Below are positions 1 through 9,845 of a stretch of 64,000 nucleotides of DNA, in pieces. A program made the position numbers and the translations under genes. The notes beneath the pieces are model-generated. The model saw only the letters and a program-made list of their open reading frames with translations. It did no database searches and was not told where the DNA came from. The first letter of the stretch is position 1, and the number at the start of each line of letters is the position of its first letter. This DNA is from Pohlia nutans. Taxonomy: Eukaryota; Streptophyta; Bryopsida; Bryales; Mniaceae. Location of the stretch: positions 32,083,811 through 32,147,810 of the forward strand of contig CM040085.1 in NCBI GenBank assembly GCA_022496805.1. Reading direction: 5' to 3'.

Positions 1-2
1 CG

Positions 3-206
3 GACGGCTTCTACTATCACTATGATGGAGTGAGACACATGCGTCATAGAGTTGCAGGGCATGAGCAAGCGACATCTATTATAAAGGAAGCATTATTTGT
101 GCACCATGTGCCTTCTCCTATGGCCGATGCCACGGTGGCTCATGCTTTGGAGTATGTGGATCCTAAGACACCTTCAAGCCAGGTTGGAGGAGCATCAAGT
201 AGCTAG
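3..206 (+). CDS. C-terminal end of an unrecognised reading frame (partial)
   Basis: A frame open from the window edge runs 67 codons to a TAG at 204-206. It begins DGFYYHYDGVRHMRHRVAGH and ends in a Gly/Ser-rich tail. The start lies outside the window and I do not recognise the family. Base composition is more even than in the AT-rich DNA that follows, which favours coding sequence. It could be the end of a host gene or of a transposon protein. Another frame over the same bases (97-357) is also open, but its protein looks like a low-complexity shadow. Low confidence because only the tail is visible. Confidence 0.3.
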   Translation, partial: DGFYYHYDGVRHMRHRVAGHEQATSIIKEALFVHHVPSPMADATVAHALEYVDPKTPSSQVGGASSS

Positions 207-700
207 TAACAAGGGCCAGGACGAGGAAACACAGTCATCTGAGAGGATTCCAGGGACCCAATTCACTCGATTAGTACTCTTATATAGAGTGTATATAAGC
301 GCAAGTAGTTGCACTTCTGAGAGCCAACGTGCACTTTTTATTAAACATATGTATTGATTTTATTAAATATACATGTGTGAATTTTATTTTATGTGGACAT
401 TTAGAGTAATTATGTTATTGTATGAAAATGAGCACTTACAAAGGGGAGTTTTTAAAAATGCCTTGCAATTATAAAAAAAAATGAAATTCAAAATTTTGTT
501 AAGAAAAATCTAAAATACACGTTTTGTGTTTTGTGTTTTGTTCAAAACTTGCGTTTTGTTGCAGTACACTTCACATGTCAACAAAAACAAAAATTGATGT
601 TTTTTTGTAATTTTTTTTGATAATTTTTCTTAGCAAAATTAAGCCCCAAAATGATTGCATTTGGCCAAGTGCAAAATAGGGAATTGCGTGTTAATGTGGA
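207..700. other. AT-rich non-coding stretch
   Basis: Probably includes the 3' flank of the reading frame ending at 206. There are several AT-rich runs and no open frame with protein-like composition. Confidence 0.5.
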
Positions 701-1276
701 TTAACCCCTAACTGCCTAAGCGTCCATTTTTTGGACGATGTACAGATTTCATCCATAATTTCTCATCCGCCATGCACTTTTAGCAGTGTGGAATTTTTAC
801 TGTAGATTCTATGGAAAGTTAGCTTCATGCATATGTGATCCGATTAGAAAGGGGATGATTTGTGAAATTTTTATGCCTCAATTCATGTTGTAGTGATTCA
901 CCCAAAATAATGAAGATTTCAATGTAAAAGTGCTCTAAAAAAAGTCAACTCATATAATTAAGCAACCAAAAAATCTCCAATAATCACTACACTTAGAGTA
1001 TTACATTTCAACCAATCACAAAAAATTCATCCGCAGATTGTCAATATCTTATTCGTAATTGAATTACAAAATAATTTTGAATTTCACGTTTCAAATTTTA
1101 TACAAAATTATTGGTAATAGCAATCATAGATCTAACCATATGGATAGAATCTAAAATTCATAATGTACAACTTTTATTCATATATCAAGTTCAAAATATC
1201 CCTCTAAGTTGCATTTTATAAGGAATCGTTGCAAAACTGCCGAATTTGGAGAGGGCTCTAGGCATTTAGGGGTTAA
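701..1276. mobile_element. TTAA-flanked MITE, piggyBac-like, family A copy 1
   Basis: The left end reads TTAA-CCCCTAACTGCCTA and the right end TAGGCATTTAGGGG-TTAA, giving 14-bp inverted ends with one mismatch inside TTAA on both sides. There is no transposase frame. A near-identical copy lies at 46737-47313 and a diverged relative at 22448-23031. TTAA target sites with CCC...GGG ends are the layout of piggyBac-type elements; assigning it to that superfamily is inference. Confidence 0.75.
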
Positions 1277-1984
1277 GAAGAATTTGCAAGATTGTGTTCA
1301 ATCCTTCTAAACTATGTCGTCAATGAACTTTAGTGCTCAATAATGCATAGCGTATGATCTTGATTTCAAACATGTACACCCATTGAAATATGAAAATCAA
1401 ATCATTTTTTGCCTCCAATAAGAGTTTGTAAACTAAAAAATTATCATGAGATATGAAAGTACTTCAGTAAGAGATTGTGAAGGTTTAGGAAATTGAAAAG
1501 ATAATGAGTTTTTTATTTGAATTCATTTTGCTTAAGTTACAAAAAATTATGTAGAAGACATAGTTAATTGGTGGCTAAGAGTGACAAACTTTACATGTCC
1601 CCTATGCATTATTGTTTGCACTAGTGCACTTCGCTCCGTGTGAAGCAAACTTAAGGCTTTTCTCCTTCTACAACTCACACTTTTCAATTACCTCTAACGT
1701 GATGAGGCATAAACTACACCTTTTCATCGCAAACATTTTTTTTTTGAACTTCAAGAAAGTGAGGTGCATGTAAGAAATATGCCCCCCGGGTTGCTCTTTT
1801 CTTATTCATTTTTATTACAATATGGTATTATTGGCTGCTAGTTTAGCTATACTTCAAAATTTGTTAGAAAAACGATACCTTAAAATTGAAGGTTTTTTTT
1901 TTTTCCCTTGATAATTAATCACATTACATAGAATCAAAATTTTAGCACATTCCACTCAATGATTCAAAAAAAATTCCATCATTA
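1277..1984. other. Non-coding stretch
   Basis: AT-rich DNA with no supported gene or clear repeat structure. Confidence 0.45.
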
Positions 1985-2386
1985 ATAGAAAAGGGTGGTC
2001 TTTAGACACTAAGGAATAGTGTCACATTGTGATGTCCTATTGACATTAGCTTGGTGCCAATATGGGTCTTAGGCACCTCACTTTAGGGTGAACGCACACT
2101 AGGGTCAACCAATTTTTTGTCTCGGTGCACTAGGGTGCTAATCTTTAAAAACCAATTAAGACAAATGTAACAAAGATGTTAAAGAAATTTTAATTTTCTA
2201 AGATTCTGAGGTGTTTTTAGAAGATGGGAAAAAAAATTAATTCTAAAAATCTCTGTTACATTTGTTTTAATTGATTTCAAAAGATTAGTGGCCAATTGGT
2301 TGGAAAAAAAATTGGTTGACCTTAGTGTACATTCCCCGTCTAACAATATTTCTTGGTGCCAAAGACCACCTTTCTACTAGTGCATT
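1985..2386. repeat. Imperfect inverted-repeat element (CACTA-like ends)
   Basis: The left part reads AATAGAAAAGGGTGGTCTTT and the right part AAAGACCACCTTTCTACTAG. Inside, two AT-rich arms around 2160-2290 are also roughly inverted. There is no coding sequence. The TTTCTACTAGTG end is like those of several other small elements here (32089, 46047), so it may be a non-autonomous CACTA-type element. Confidence 0.45.
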
Positions 2387-2655
2387 CTTCAACTTTTAGT
2401 AGCAATTGGAATTCAAAGATAATGATTTTTTTTGCATCATTCCGTTTTACTTTGTAAAGAATATAAATACGTGTTAATGATCAGGGTCCTTGTACTATAT
2501 TTTGCATATATACATACAATATGATGCACAAAGGAGATTGATTTCCATTGAAAAACCAAAAGCAATGTGTTTTGAATCATTGCCCAGCCCCAGCCCAGAA
2601 GGCCCATCTCAAGTACCAATGCAAGTTGACTTATAAACTTATGGCCCCACATGGA

Positions 2656-3132
2656 TTAACCCCTAACTGATCGAATGGTCGCTGCCCATTTCCTTTTATG
2701 GTCACTGCCTTTTTCTACGGGTTGCCCAGGATGAAAAAATATTTTTATGAAAAATAAAAAAATACTACAAATAGGAAATCAAGTCTATTTTCCAGTCCAA
2801 TTTGAATCATGTCAACCCAAGTTAAACTTCAGCAAGGAGAATTTTTAAAAACAAACACCTCAACATTGTCCTAGTGTTATAAAAATTACTATTTCGGGCA
2901 AGTGACGATGTTCTCTCCTTTGAAAATTTTGCCTTTAATTTTTTTTAAATAGAATGTTTAGTTTTAACCAATCATATCTAAATCATTTTTTGAAAGTTTA
3001 GCTGTACGGATAATCACTAAACATCATGCTTCTCATATCCTCTTTTGGACCAAACTTCATCAAAGTTGCAAAAGTAACATTTTATAACACATATAGGTTT
3101 TTCCTTTAACCCCTTTGTCATTTAGGGGTTAA
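2656..3132. mobile_element. TTAA-flanked MITE, piggyBac-like, family B copy 1
   Basis: It begins TTAA-CCCCTAACTGATCG and ends TGTCATTTAGGGG-TTAA. A diverged inverted copy lies at 25619-26168; shared blocks include the region around 2860-2890 and the stretch reading CATCATGCTTCTCAT. No coding sequence. Confidence 0.7.
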
Positions 3133-3314
3133 CAAACTATTGTAGATGGAGGATAGGGTCGAACAAAAATATTTCTACAAAAAGCTGTCATATTTTTGAT
3201 ATTTTTGATATATTTTTTTCCAAAGACGTTGTTTTGTATGATTAAAAATAATAATATAAAAAATCATTCAAAAGTATTCAACTTTATTGTTCAAAAATAT
3301 ACTATATAGATGTG

Positions 3315-3319
3315 TCAAT
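3315..3319. other. 5-bp target-site duplication, left copy (TCAAT)
   Basis: TCAAT directly precedes the 5' LTR and is repeated directly after the 3' LTR at 8986-8990. It marks the integration event of the copia element. Confidence 0.95.
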
Positions 3320-3637
3320 TGTTGAAGTAGGATGATTGCGTGGGCTGAAGTTGCTCATAGCCATGCGCATTAGCTAGAGCAGATGATGCGAATGAGCTAG
3401 AGTTGCAACTAGAGAAGTGGTACTAGTTAGAAGTAATGAGAATTGGGTCTCCCAAGTGATATGGGCTAATCCTAGTGTACTAGGAGTGGAGTATGGGCTG
3501 ATGTCCCATATGGTTTGCCAAGGGGACTCCCTTGGGTGTGCTACTTAAGAGGGGCAGCCCATGAGTAAAGATCATCTCTTTCCTATGCATTCCAAGTGTT
3601 TGTGTGAGGCTTTGGCATTCTAATCTAACCTTCAATA
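3320..3637 (+). repeat. 5' LTR of copia element
   Basis: 318 bp, same sequence as 8668-8985. It carries near-perfect 8-bp inverted ends, TGTTGAAG and CTTCAATA. The 5' LTR should contain the promoter and transcription start; no canonical TATA box stands out. Confidence 0.96.
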
Positions 3638-3651
3638 GGTTATGGGCCCAC
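3638..3651 (+). promoter_or_regulatory. Primer-binding site matching the anticodon arm of initiator tRNA-Met
   Basis: Directly after the LTR the sequence is GGTTATGGGCCCAC. From family knowledge this is the reverse complement of the anticodon stem-loop of plant initiator tRNA-Met (GTGGGCCCATAACC). It does not match the usual plant copia site, which pairs with the tRNA 3' end (TGGTATCAGAGC). A primer cut in the anticodon loop is known for Drosophila copia. The match is 14 bases and then stops. Confidence 0.75.
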
Positions 3652-4609
3652 TCATGTGTTTTGCGTGAGTCAAAGATTAGATTGCTCATTGTGTGGAGGT
3701 CGTGCGTTGGAGCGCTGATTTTGGAGTATTGGAGCGCTGATTTGGAACTTTGGAGGGCTGAATTCGAGCTTTGGTGGGCTGATTTCGACATTGGGAGGTA
3801 TTACAATCTTCCTACCTTTGATCTACGTGTTGGAGGGCTGAATTTGCACTTTGGAGCTATCTTTTGTTGATTTGGAGCTTTTGGAGCACTTTGGAGCACC
3901 TTTGGAGTTTATACACGTCTACAAGGGCTGAATTGGAGCTTTGGAGCTTATTGGTGCTTGTTGGAGTATATTGGAGCTGATTGGAGCTTATTGGAGCTTA
4001 TTAGAGCTTATTCGAGCTTATTGGCTCAATTTGTGCTCAATTTGTGCACTTGTGTTGTTGCAAGGCACTTTTATGCTTTGAGGCTCTTGGGGTGAGTCTA
4101 CAATCTGATTTTGGTATTGCAATTCTTGCACAAGGGTTTGGAATGTGAGTTATGCCCTTGGAGTGCTCAAAATTAGAGTTTGGGTTAGTGAATGCACAAC
4201 GGGGCTGATTTGATGAATTTCAATGCAATTAGGACTTGAAGGGGCTGAATTTGCATTGATTTAGAGTCCTTGGAAGGCACAAGGGTGTCCATAGGGTGCA
4301 TTACGTGTTGTGAAGCACAAGGGTGCTGATTTGAGTGGATTTGAGCCAACGAGTGCGCAATTCTCCTAGTTAGGGTGTTGTGGTATGATCTTGTGCAAAT
4401 TCACTAAGAACCATCACGATTGAGTGTTGTGAGGTTGATGTGTAGCACAAAGGTGCTGATTTAGTGTTTGGAATTAGTTTGGAGGCATTAGAAGCACATA
4501 CGTGTGCAATTTGCTTCACAAATCACAAAATTGTCAAAAATCATAAAAATAATTTTTCTTAGCTTTCTAGGGGCTGAATTTTGTGAGCGTACGTCCTTCA
4601 ATCAAGGAT
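3652..4609 (+). other. Long 5' leader of the copia element with GGAGC-rich repeats
   Basis: About 960 bases lie between the primer site and the Gag-Pol ATG. From about 3700 to 4030 the leader is built of diverged repeats around TTGGAGCTTA / TTGGAGCTGA, and later copies read GGGGCTGAATTT. Short frames here look like repeat translation. The leader may hold packaging or dimerisation signals (inference). Confidence 0.7.
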
Positions 4610-7600
4610 ATGGCTACATTTGAGGGTGAAGGTGCTAAGGTTGTAGACAAGTTCGATGGCGTCAACTTCCACTTGTGGAAATTCAAGATGGAAATGGTCA
4701 TGGCCGAAAAAGAATTGTGGGAGATAGTTGAGGGTAGTGAGGAACCGCCTTCGTCCGACGCCGAGGCTAGGGTACGAACTGCGTACACTCGGCGAGAGAA
4801 AAAGGCCTTTGCGATTTTGGCTCTTAATCTTTCTGATTCCCAGCTTTCTCATATTCGGTCGTGCAAGACTCCCGCCGAGGCATGGGCCAAGCTTTGCAAT
4901 ATTCATGAGGCAAAGAGCTTGGTCAATATCTTGTTTTTGAGGCGCAAGTTTTTTACCATCAAGATGGAAGAAAACGACGACATGTTGGCGCACATCAACA
5001 AAGTCAAGGCTCTTGCGGATCAGCTCAACGGCGCAGACGTCAACATTACCGACGGTGATATCGTTATGACGCTCCTCGAGAGTTTGCCACCGTCGTACGA
5101 GTATCTTATCGTTGCTATGGAGAGTAGGCCCATTAGCGAGCTCACTTCTGATTATGTGACATCACGGTTGTTGCATGAACTCTCGCGGCGCAAAGAGAAC
5201 GAGACTCGTGGCGATAGCGCGGCGCTTATGGCGAAGCAATCCAAGAGCGGTGCCAGTGGGAGCTCTACAGACAAGGTATGCTACTATTGCGGTAAGAAGG
5301 GCCATTTGGCAAAATTTTGCTACAAACGCAAGAGAGAGGAAAGTGCCAACAATACAAAGGTCAACGATGCAGGTGATGAGTACGCATTTATGACTAGCGT
5401 CTCTTCTTGTAGTGATGACGGGGACGAGTATGCAATGATGGCAAGTGACGTGTCATGCAATGGTAGTGTGATCGATTGGATTGTCGATTCGGGAGCCTCG
5501 AGTCACATGGCGCCCATTAGGACTTGTTTCCAATCATATCACGTCATATCTCCAAAGAATGTCATTTTGGGTGATGATACGGTTCTTCAAGCCGTGGGTA
5601 AAGGATCCATCGTCGTAGACACCGAGGTGAAGGGTCGTGTGAAGACAATTACCATCCATGATGTCCTCCACGTTCCCAAGTTGAAGGCAAATCTTTTATC
5701 GGTGCGACATTTGGTGATGAAGCATTTGCGAGTGGAATTTAGCGACCAAGGGTGTTTTGTGTTGTCTCCAAGTCGTGAGGATGTGGCCATTATACACGAA
5801 GTCAACGGCTTGTACCAAATCAAGTTTTCCAAGATGCACGCGGCGGAATCGGCAACGTTGGTGCAATCGAGTTCAAACGAAGACAAGTTGGTGTTGTGGC
5901 ATCGTCGTCTCGGGCATTTGAATGTCAAGAGTGTGAAAGCACTGCGTGGAATGGTAAGTGGCATGGATCTTGCACAATCACACGTCGCACCTAGTTCATT
6001 CATATGTGAGGGTTGTATTGAAGGCAAGCAACAACGCTCACCGTTTCCAGTTGATGGGGCAACTCGTGCAACCAAGGTTCTTGAGATTGTGCATTCCGAC
6101 GTGTGTGGTCCAATGAAGACCACGTCTATGGGGGGTTGCAAGTATTTTGTGACGTTCATTGATGATTTTTCGAGGAAGATATGGTTGTATCCGATCAAAG
6201 CAAAGAGCGAGTGTTTTGAGAAGTTCAAAGAGTTCAAGGCGTTGGTTGAGAAGCAATCCGAGCACAAGATCAAGGTGTTTCGATCGGATAATGGCGGCGA
6301 GTTCTTGTCCAACCAATTTGGAGAGTTATTGAAGAAAGAAGGCATTGCTAGACAAACCACAACGCCATATACACCACAACAAAACGGAGTTGCAGAGCGT
6401 GCAAATCGAACAATTGTGGAAATGGCAAGGAGTATGTTGCATGCACAAAATTTGGGTTTGGACCTTTGGGCGGAAGCGGTGGTGACTGCGGTGTACACAC
6501 GCAACCGATGCCCGACGAGTGCGGTTCAAAACATGACACCAGAGCAAGCGTGGAGTGGGAGGCCACCCCGCGTGGAGCACATGCGCACATTTGGATGCAT
6601 CGCATTTGCAAAGGTACCCGATTCTCAAAGAACCAAACTTGAGGCCAAGGCAACAAAATGTGTGTTTCTTGGATATTGTGAAGGTACCAAGGCGTACAGG
6701 CTCATGTCGCTCGAGACCAAGAAGATCATTCGAGCTCGTGATGTGACATTTTGCGAGAATTCCAAGGTTGAAGACAATTTGGACGATGGTCCAAGTGGGA
6801 GAAGTGGCGATAAACCGGCGATTGTGGACCAATCTTCCAAATCTCCCGTTATTGATATTGTTGATGAAGACGAAGATGACGAAGATGGAGGTGATGAGGA
6901 ACATATTGAGGAGCGACCTTTGAAGACGAAGAATGGCGAGAAAAAGGCACAAGCAACGGCGGTTGAAGACAATGCATCCTCGAGCGATCGTCGTTATCCA
7001 GAGAGAAATCGTAGACCACTTGGCGAGTGGTGGAAGAATCATATTCTCCCTCAAGGTGAGGAGGAGCATGCAAACGTTGCACTTTTAGATGCTCCATTGA
7101 CGATTCGTGAAGCGTTGAGTTGTGATGATGCAAACAAGTGGGAGCAAGCCATGCAAGAGGAGTACAAATCGTTGATGGACAATGGCACTTGGGAATTGAC
7201 TCCCCTCCCCAAGAATCGCAACGCTATCGGTTGTAAGTGGGTATTTCGTGCAAAGAGAGATGCAACGGGTGATGTGGTTCGTTATAAGGCAAGATTGGTG
7301 GCAAAGGGCTTTTCACAAATCGAAGGTGTTGATTTTCATGAGACCTTTGCACCGGTGGCGAAATTCACCACTATTCGATGCATTTTGGCCATCGGGGCTG
7401 CCATGGATTTGGAAATGCATCAAATGGATGTGAAGACGGCGTTCTTGAATGGCGAGTTGGACGAGGACATCTACATGGTACAACCCGAAGGATTTGTGCA
7501 ACGAGGTAATGAGAACCTTGTTTGCAAGTTGAACAAGTCATTGTATGGGTTGAAGCAATCTCCACGCGCATGGTATCAAAAGATTGACACGTTTCTTGTT

Positions 7601-8683
7601 CATATCGGGTTCACAAGGAGCATTGCTGATCACAGCTTGTATTTCATGCAAAAGGGGCAACATGTGGTCATCGTGATCATATATGTGGATGATTTGATCA
7701 TCCTTGCAAGTTGTATGAGCTCTTTGAAGGCATTGAAGGCAATGCTTGAGAACGAGTACGAGATGAGTGATCTGGGTGAGTTGCACTTTTGTTTAGGAGT
7801 TGAGTTTGTGCGAGATAGAGCAACACGCACCATAACAATGAATCAAAGCAAGTATGTTATGGATGTGCTCAAACGCTTTGGCATGGAGGATTGCAAACCG
7901 GTTGGCACTCCATTGGATGTGAATTCCAAACTCGTGAAACTCACCGATGAGGAGTATGCATTAGAGGCTCAATCTATGGTGGATGTGCCATACAAGCAAG
8001 CTGTAGGGTCATTGATGTATGCTATGATTGCAACAAGGCCGGACCTTGCGTATCCAATCAGCGTTGTGAGTCAACACATGGCAAGACCGGGTTCAAGTCA
8101 TTGGGTTGCGGTCAAGAGGATCATGCGGTACTTGAAAGGCACAAGTGATGTGAGGTTGTGTCTTGGAGGTGACAACATTGTGTTGAGTGGGTATTGTGAT
8201 GCGGATTATGCGGGTGATACCAATGATCGTAGATCCACCACGGGGTACATGTTCAAAGTTGGATCGGGGGCCGTTTCATGGAATAGCAAGCGCCAACAAA
8301 CCACGGCCACGTCAACGGTTGAGGCGGAGTACATGGCGACGAGCCACGGTACGAAGGAGGCCATTTGGTTGAGGCAACTAATGGCGGATGTGAGATGCAC
8401 TCAAGAGGAGGCTACAACAATCATGTGTGACAACCAAGGGAGTATGTCATTGGCGAAGAATCCAACGCATCACTCACGTACAAAGCACATTGATGTGCAA
8501 TATCACTTCATTCGAGAGAAGTTAGAGATGAAGGTGATAGAGTTGAAGTATTGTCCAACGGAGCACATGGTGGCGGACGTGCTGACAAAGGCTCTTGCGA
8601 GAGATCGACATCAAAGACTAGTGGTGGCATTTGGGCTCGAAGGCTTTGGCTATTCGCAAAGTGGGAGTGTTGAAGTAGGATGA
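4610..8683 (+). CDS. Copia Gag-Pol polyprotein
   Basis: A single 1,357-aa frame encodes the capsid and all enzymes needed for retrotransposition. The first ATG is at 4610 (MATFEGEGAKVVDKFDGVNF). The frame is open upstream to 4583 but only from a GTG. Domains in order are: Gag; CCHC zinc knuckle (CYYCGKKGHLAKFC, about residue 224); aspartic protease (WIVDSGASSHM, about 293); HHCC pre-integrase domain (HRRLGH, about 430); integrase with D in HSDVCGP, D in FRSDNGGEF (about 560) and E in NGVAERANR, 35 residues between the last two; reverse transcriptase with YVDD (about 1026); RNase H with DADYAGD, TVEAEYMA and TKHIDVQYHFIREKL. All catalytic residues looked for are present. The stop lies 16 bases inside the 3' LTR. 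There is no separate gag frame and no frameshift, as is usual for plant copia elements. Confidence 0.97.
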   Translation: MATFEGEGAKVVDKFDGVNFHLWKFKMEMVMAEKELWEIVEGSEEPPSSDAEARVRTAYTRREKKAFAILALNLSDSQLSHIRSCKTPAEAWAKLCNIHEAKSLVNILFLRRKFFTIKMEENDDMLAHINKVKALADQLNGADVNITDGDIVMTLLESLPPSYEYLIVAMESRPISELTSDYVTSRLLHELSRRKENETRGDSAALMAKQSKSGASGSSTDKVCYYCGKKGHLAKFCYKRKREESANNTKVNDAGDEYAFMTSVSSCSDDGDEYAMMASDVSCNGSVIDWIVDSGASSHMAPIRTCFQSYHVISPKNVILGDDTVLQAVGKGSIVVDTEVKGRVKTITIHDVLHVPKLKANLLSVRHLVMKHLRVEFSDQGCFVLSPSREDVAIIHEVNGLYQIKFSKMHAAESATLVQSSSNEDKLVLWHRRLGHLNVKSVKALRGMVSGMDLAQSHVAPSSFICEGCIEGKQQRSPFPVDGATRATKVLEIVHSDVCGPMKTTSMGGCKYFVTFIDDFSRKIWLYPIKAKSECFEKFKEFKALVEKQSEHKIKVFRSDNGGEFLSNQFGELLKKEGIARQTTTPYTPQQNGVAERANRTIVEMARSMLHAQNLGLDLWAEAVVTAVYTRNRCPTSAVQNMTPEQAWSGRPPRVEHMRTFGCIAFAKVPDSQRTKLEAKATKCVFLGYCEGTKAYRLMSLETKKIIRARDVTFCENSKVEDNLDDGPSGRSGDKPAIVDQSSKSPVIDIVDEDEDDEDGGDEEHIEERPLKTKNGEKKAQATAVEDNASSSDRRYPERNRRPLGEWWKNHILPQGEEEHANVALLDAPLTIREALSCDDANKWEQAMQEEYKSLMDNGTWELTPLPKNRNAIGCKWVFRAKRDATGDVVRYKARLVAKGFSQIEGVDFHETFAPVAKFTTIRCILAIGAAMDLEMHQMDVKTAFLNGELDEDIYMVQPEGFVQRGNENLVCKLNKSLYGLKQSPRAWYQKIDTFLVHIGFTRSIADHSLYFMQKGQHVVIVIIYVDDLIILASCMSSLKALKAMLENEYEMSDLGELHFCLGVEFVRDRATRTITMNQSKYVMDVLKRFGMEDCKPVGTPLDVNSKLVKLTDEEYALEAQSMVDVPYKQAVGSLMYAMIATRPDLAYPISVVSQHMARPGSSHWVAVKRIMRYLKGTSDVRLCLGGDNIVLSGYCDADYAGDTNDRRSTTGYMFKVGSGAVSWNSKRQQTTATSTVEAEYMATSHGTKEAIWLRQLMADVRCTQEEATTIMCDNQGSMSLAKNPTHHSRTKHIDVQYHFIREKLEMKVIELKYCPTEHMVADVLTKALARDRHQRLVVAFGLEGFGYSQSGSVEVG
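8658..8667 (+). promoter_or_regulatory. Polypurine tract of copia element
   Basis: AAAGTGGGAG abuts the 3' LTR, the expected position and composition for priming plus-strand DNA. It lies inside the last codons of Gag-Pol. Confidence 0.85.
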
Positions 8684-8985
8684 TTGCGTGGGCTGAAGTT
8701 GCTCATAGCCATGCGCATTAGCTAGAGCAGATGATGCGAATGAGCTAGAGTTGCAACTAGAGAAGTGGTACTAGTTAGAAGTAATGAGAATTGGGTCTCC
8801 CAAGTGATATGGGCTAATCCTAGTGTACTAGGAGTGGAGTATGGGCTGATGTCCCATATGGTTTGCCAAGGGGACTCCCTTGGGTGTGCTACTTAAGAGG
8901 GGCAGCCCATGAGTAAAGATCATCTCTTTCCTATGCATTCCAAGTGTTTGTGTGAGGCTTTGGCATTCTAATCTAACCTTCAATA
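8668..8985 (+). repeat. 3' LTR of copia element
   Basis: 318 bp, identical by eye to the 5' LTR and followed by the TCAAT target duplication. The first 16 bases encode the last residues and stop of Gag-Pol. Confidence 0.96.
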
Positions 8986-9061
8986 TCAATCCTGCCCTTC
9001 ACCTACAATAATCCAACAATCTCTATATTCACAAGGGTTTAGGAGTTAGTATTATTATTAC

Positions 9062-9263
9062 CGTACCCGGCTATCAGGATTGGCAACTCGTGTTGGATAT
9101 TTAATTATTATTATCAAATGATACGAATATTCTTTGAGATTCGGTAAATAGTCTAGGAAGTTCTCTTTTTCACCAAAGTAAATAGATTTTATTTTTAAAA
9201 CCCCTAAAAATTTGGGCTTCTCCTTTTATAATTATTTTTTTCCGACCCCAACGGCCGGGTACG
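9062..9263. repeat. Small inverted-repeat element with CGTACCCGGC ends
   Basis: The left end is CGTACCCGGC and the right end GCCGGGTACG, 10-bp perfect inverted ends about 200 bp apart, sitting inside an ATT-rich tract. A diverged relative lies at 35600-35810 and another left-end-like motif (ACGTACCCGGT) near 9695. No coding sequence. Confidence 0.55.
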
Positions 9264-9265
9264 TT

Positions 9266-9299
9266 ATTAATATTGTTAATATTATTAATATTAATATTA

Positions 9300-9345
<46 letters not shown>

Positions 9346-9387
9346 TACTATTATTACTATTATTGTTATTCTTATTATTATTATTCA
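9266..9387. repeat. (ATT)n microsatellite, imperfect
   Basis: About 120 bp of mostly ATT units with a few interruptions. Poly-Asn and poly-Ile frames over it are translations of the repeat. Confidence 0.9.
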
Positions 9388-9689
9388 TCATCATGGAAAC
9401 AAGATTTGTAAGTAGATTTGTACACAATTAACTTATGGGGAACATGATTAGAGCAGATGCATGCCTCTAAAATCTAGGAATTCAAAAGATACGAGATGCA
9501 TTTGGGAGTTCCTGTGTAAAATACAATAATTTGAACGCCATTCAAGGGACTGATTGATTGGACTGAGGTGAGTCAAAGCGAATGATGGGAGCCAAGACAG
9601 GCATCATGACTGTGAATACAGAAAAGTTACTTTTGCTCGCGAATACTGAATAGGTTACTTTTACCCACGAATAGTGAAAACCTTTGCTC

Positions 9690-9845
9690 ACGAATTACGT
9701 ACCCGGTATTGAGATCCGGTCCAACCCGGCCCGGCAGAGCCAGACAAGAGGAGGGGCTCTGCCATTGGATGGGAGACTACGTCACGTGAGAAAGGCCCGG
9801 CCTTCGGAGGACAACTGGACCCGGCCCGGCCCGGCCCGGCCCATG
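9690..9845. repeat. GC-rich patch with CCCGG repeats
   Basis: A short GC-rich island in AT-rich DNA, including GGCTCTGCCATTGG and a run of CCCGG units near 9820-9840. The inverted blocks GGCTCTG/CAGAGCC suggest a small foldback. No gene recognised. Confidence 0.5.

Larger units (their letters stand above)
3320..8985 (+). mobile_element. Intact Ty1/copia LTR retrotransposon
   Basis: This 5,666-bp element has identical 318-bp LTRs (3320-3637 and 8668-8985), a 5-bp TCAAT target duplication, a primer-binding site at 3638-3651, a polypurine tract at 8658-8667 and one uninterrupted Gag-Pol frame. Integrase precedes reverse transcriptase, the Ty1/copia order. The LTRs start TGTTGAAG and end CTTCAATA, so the termini are TG...TA instead of TG...CA. 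I found no base difference between the two LTRs by eye, so the insertion is very recent and the element looks capable of moving. Confidence 0.97.

Noticed and set aside
4583..4609. Upstream extension of the copia Gag-Pol frame
   Set aside because: It begins with GTG. The first ATG at 4610 starts the normal Gag N-terminus.
5587..6504. 305-aa minus-strand open frame inside the copia element
   Set aside because: It is antisense to protease and integrase coding sequence and has no domain of its own.
9170..9427. Poly-Asn / poly-Ile open frames
   Set aside because: They are translations of the (ATT)n microsatellite and flanking repeat on either strand.
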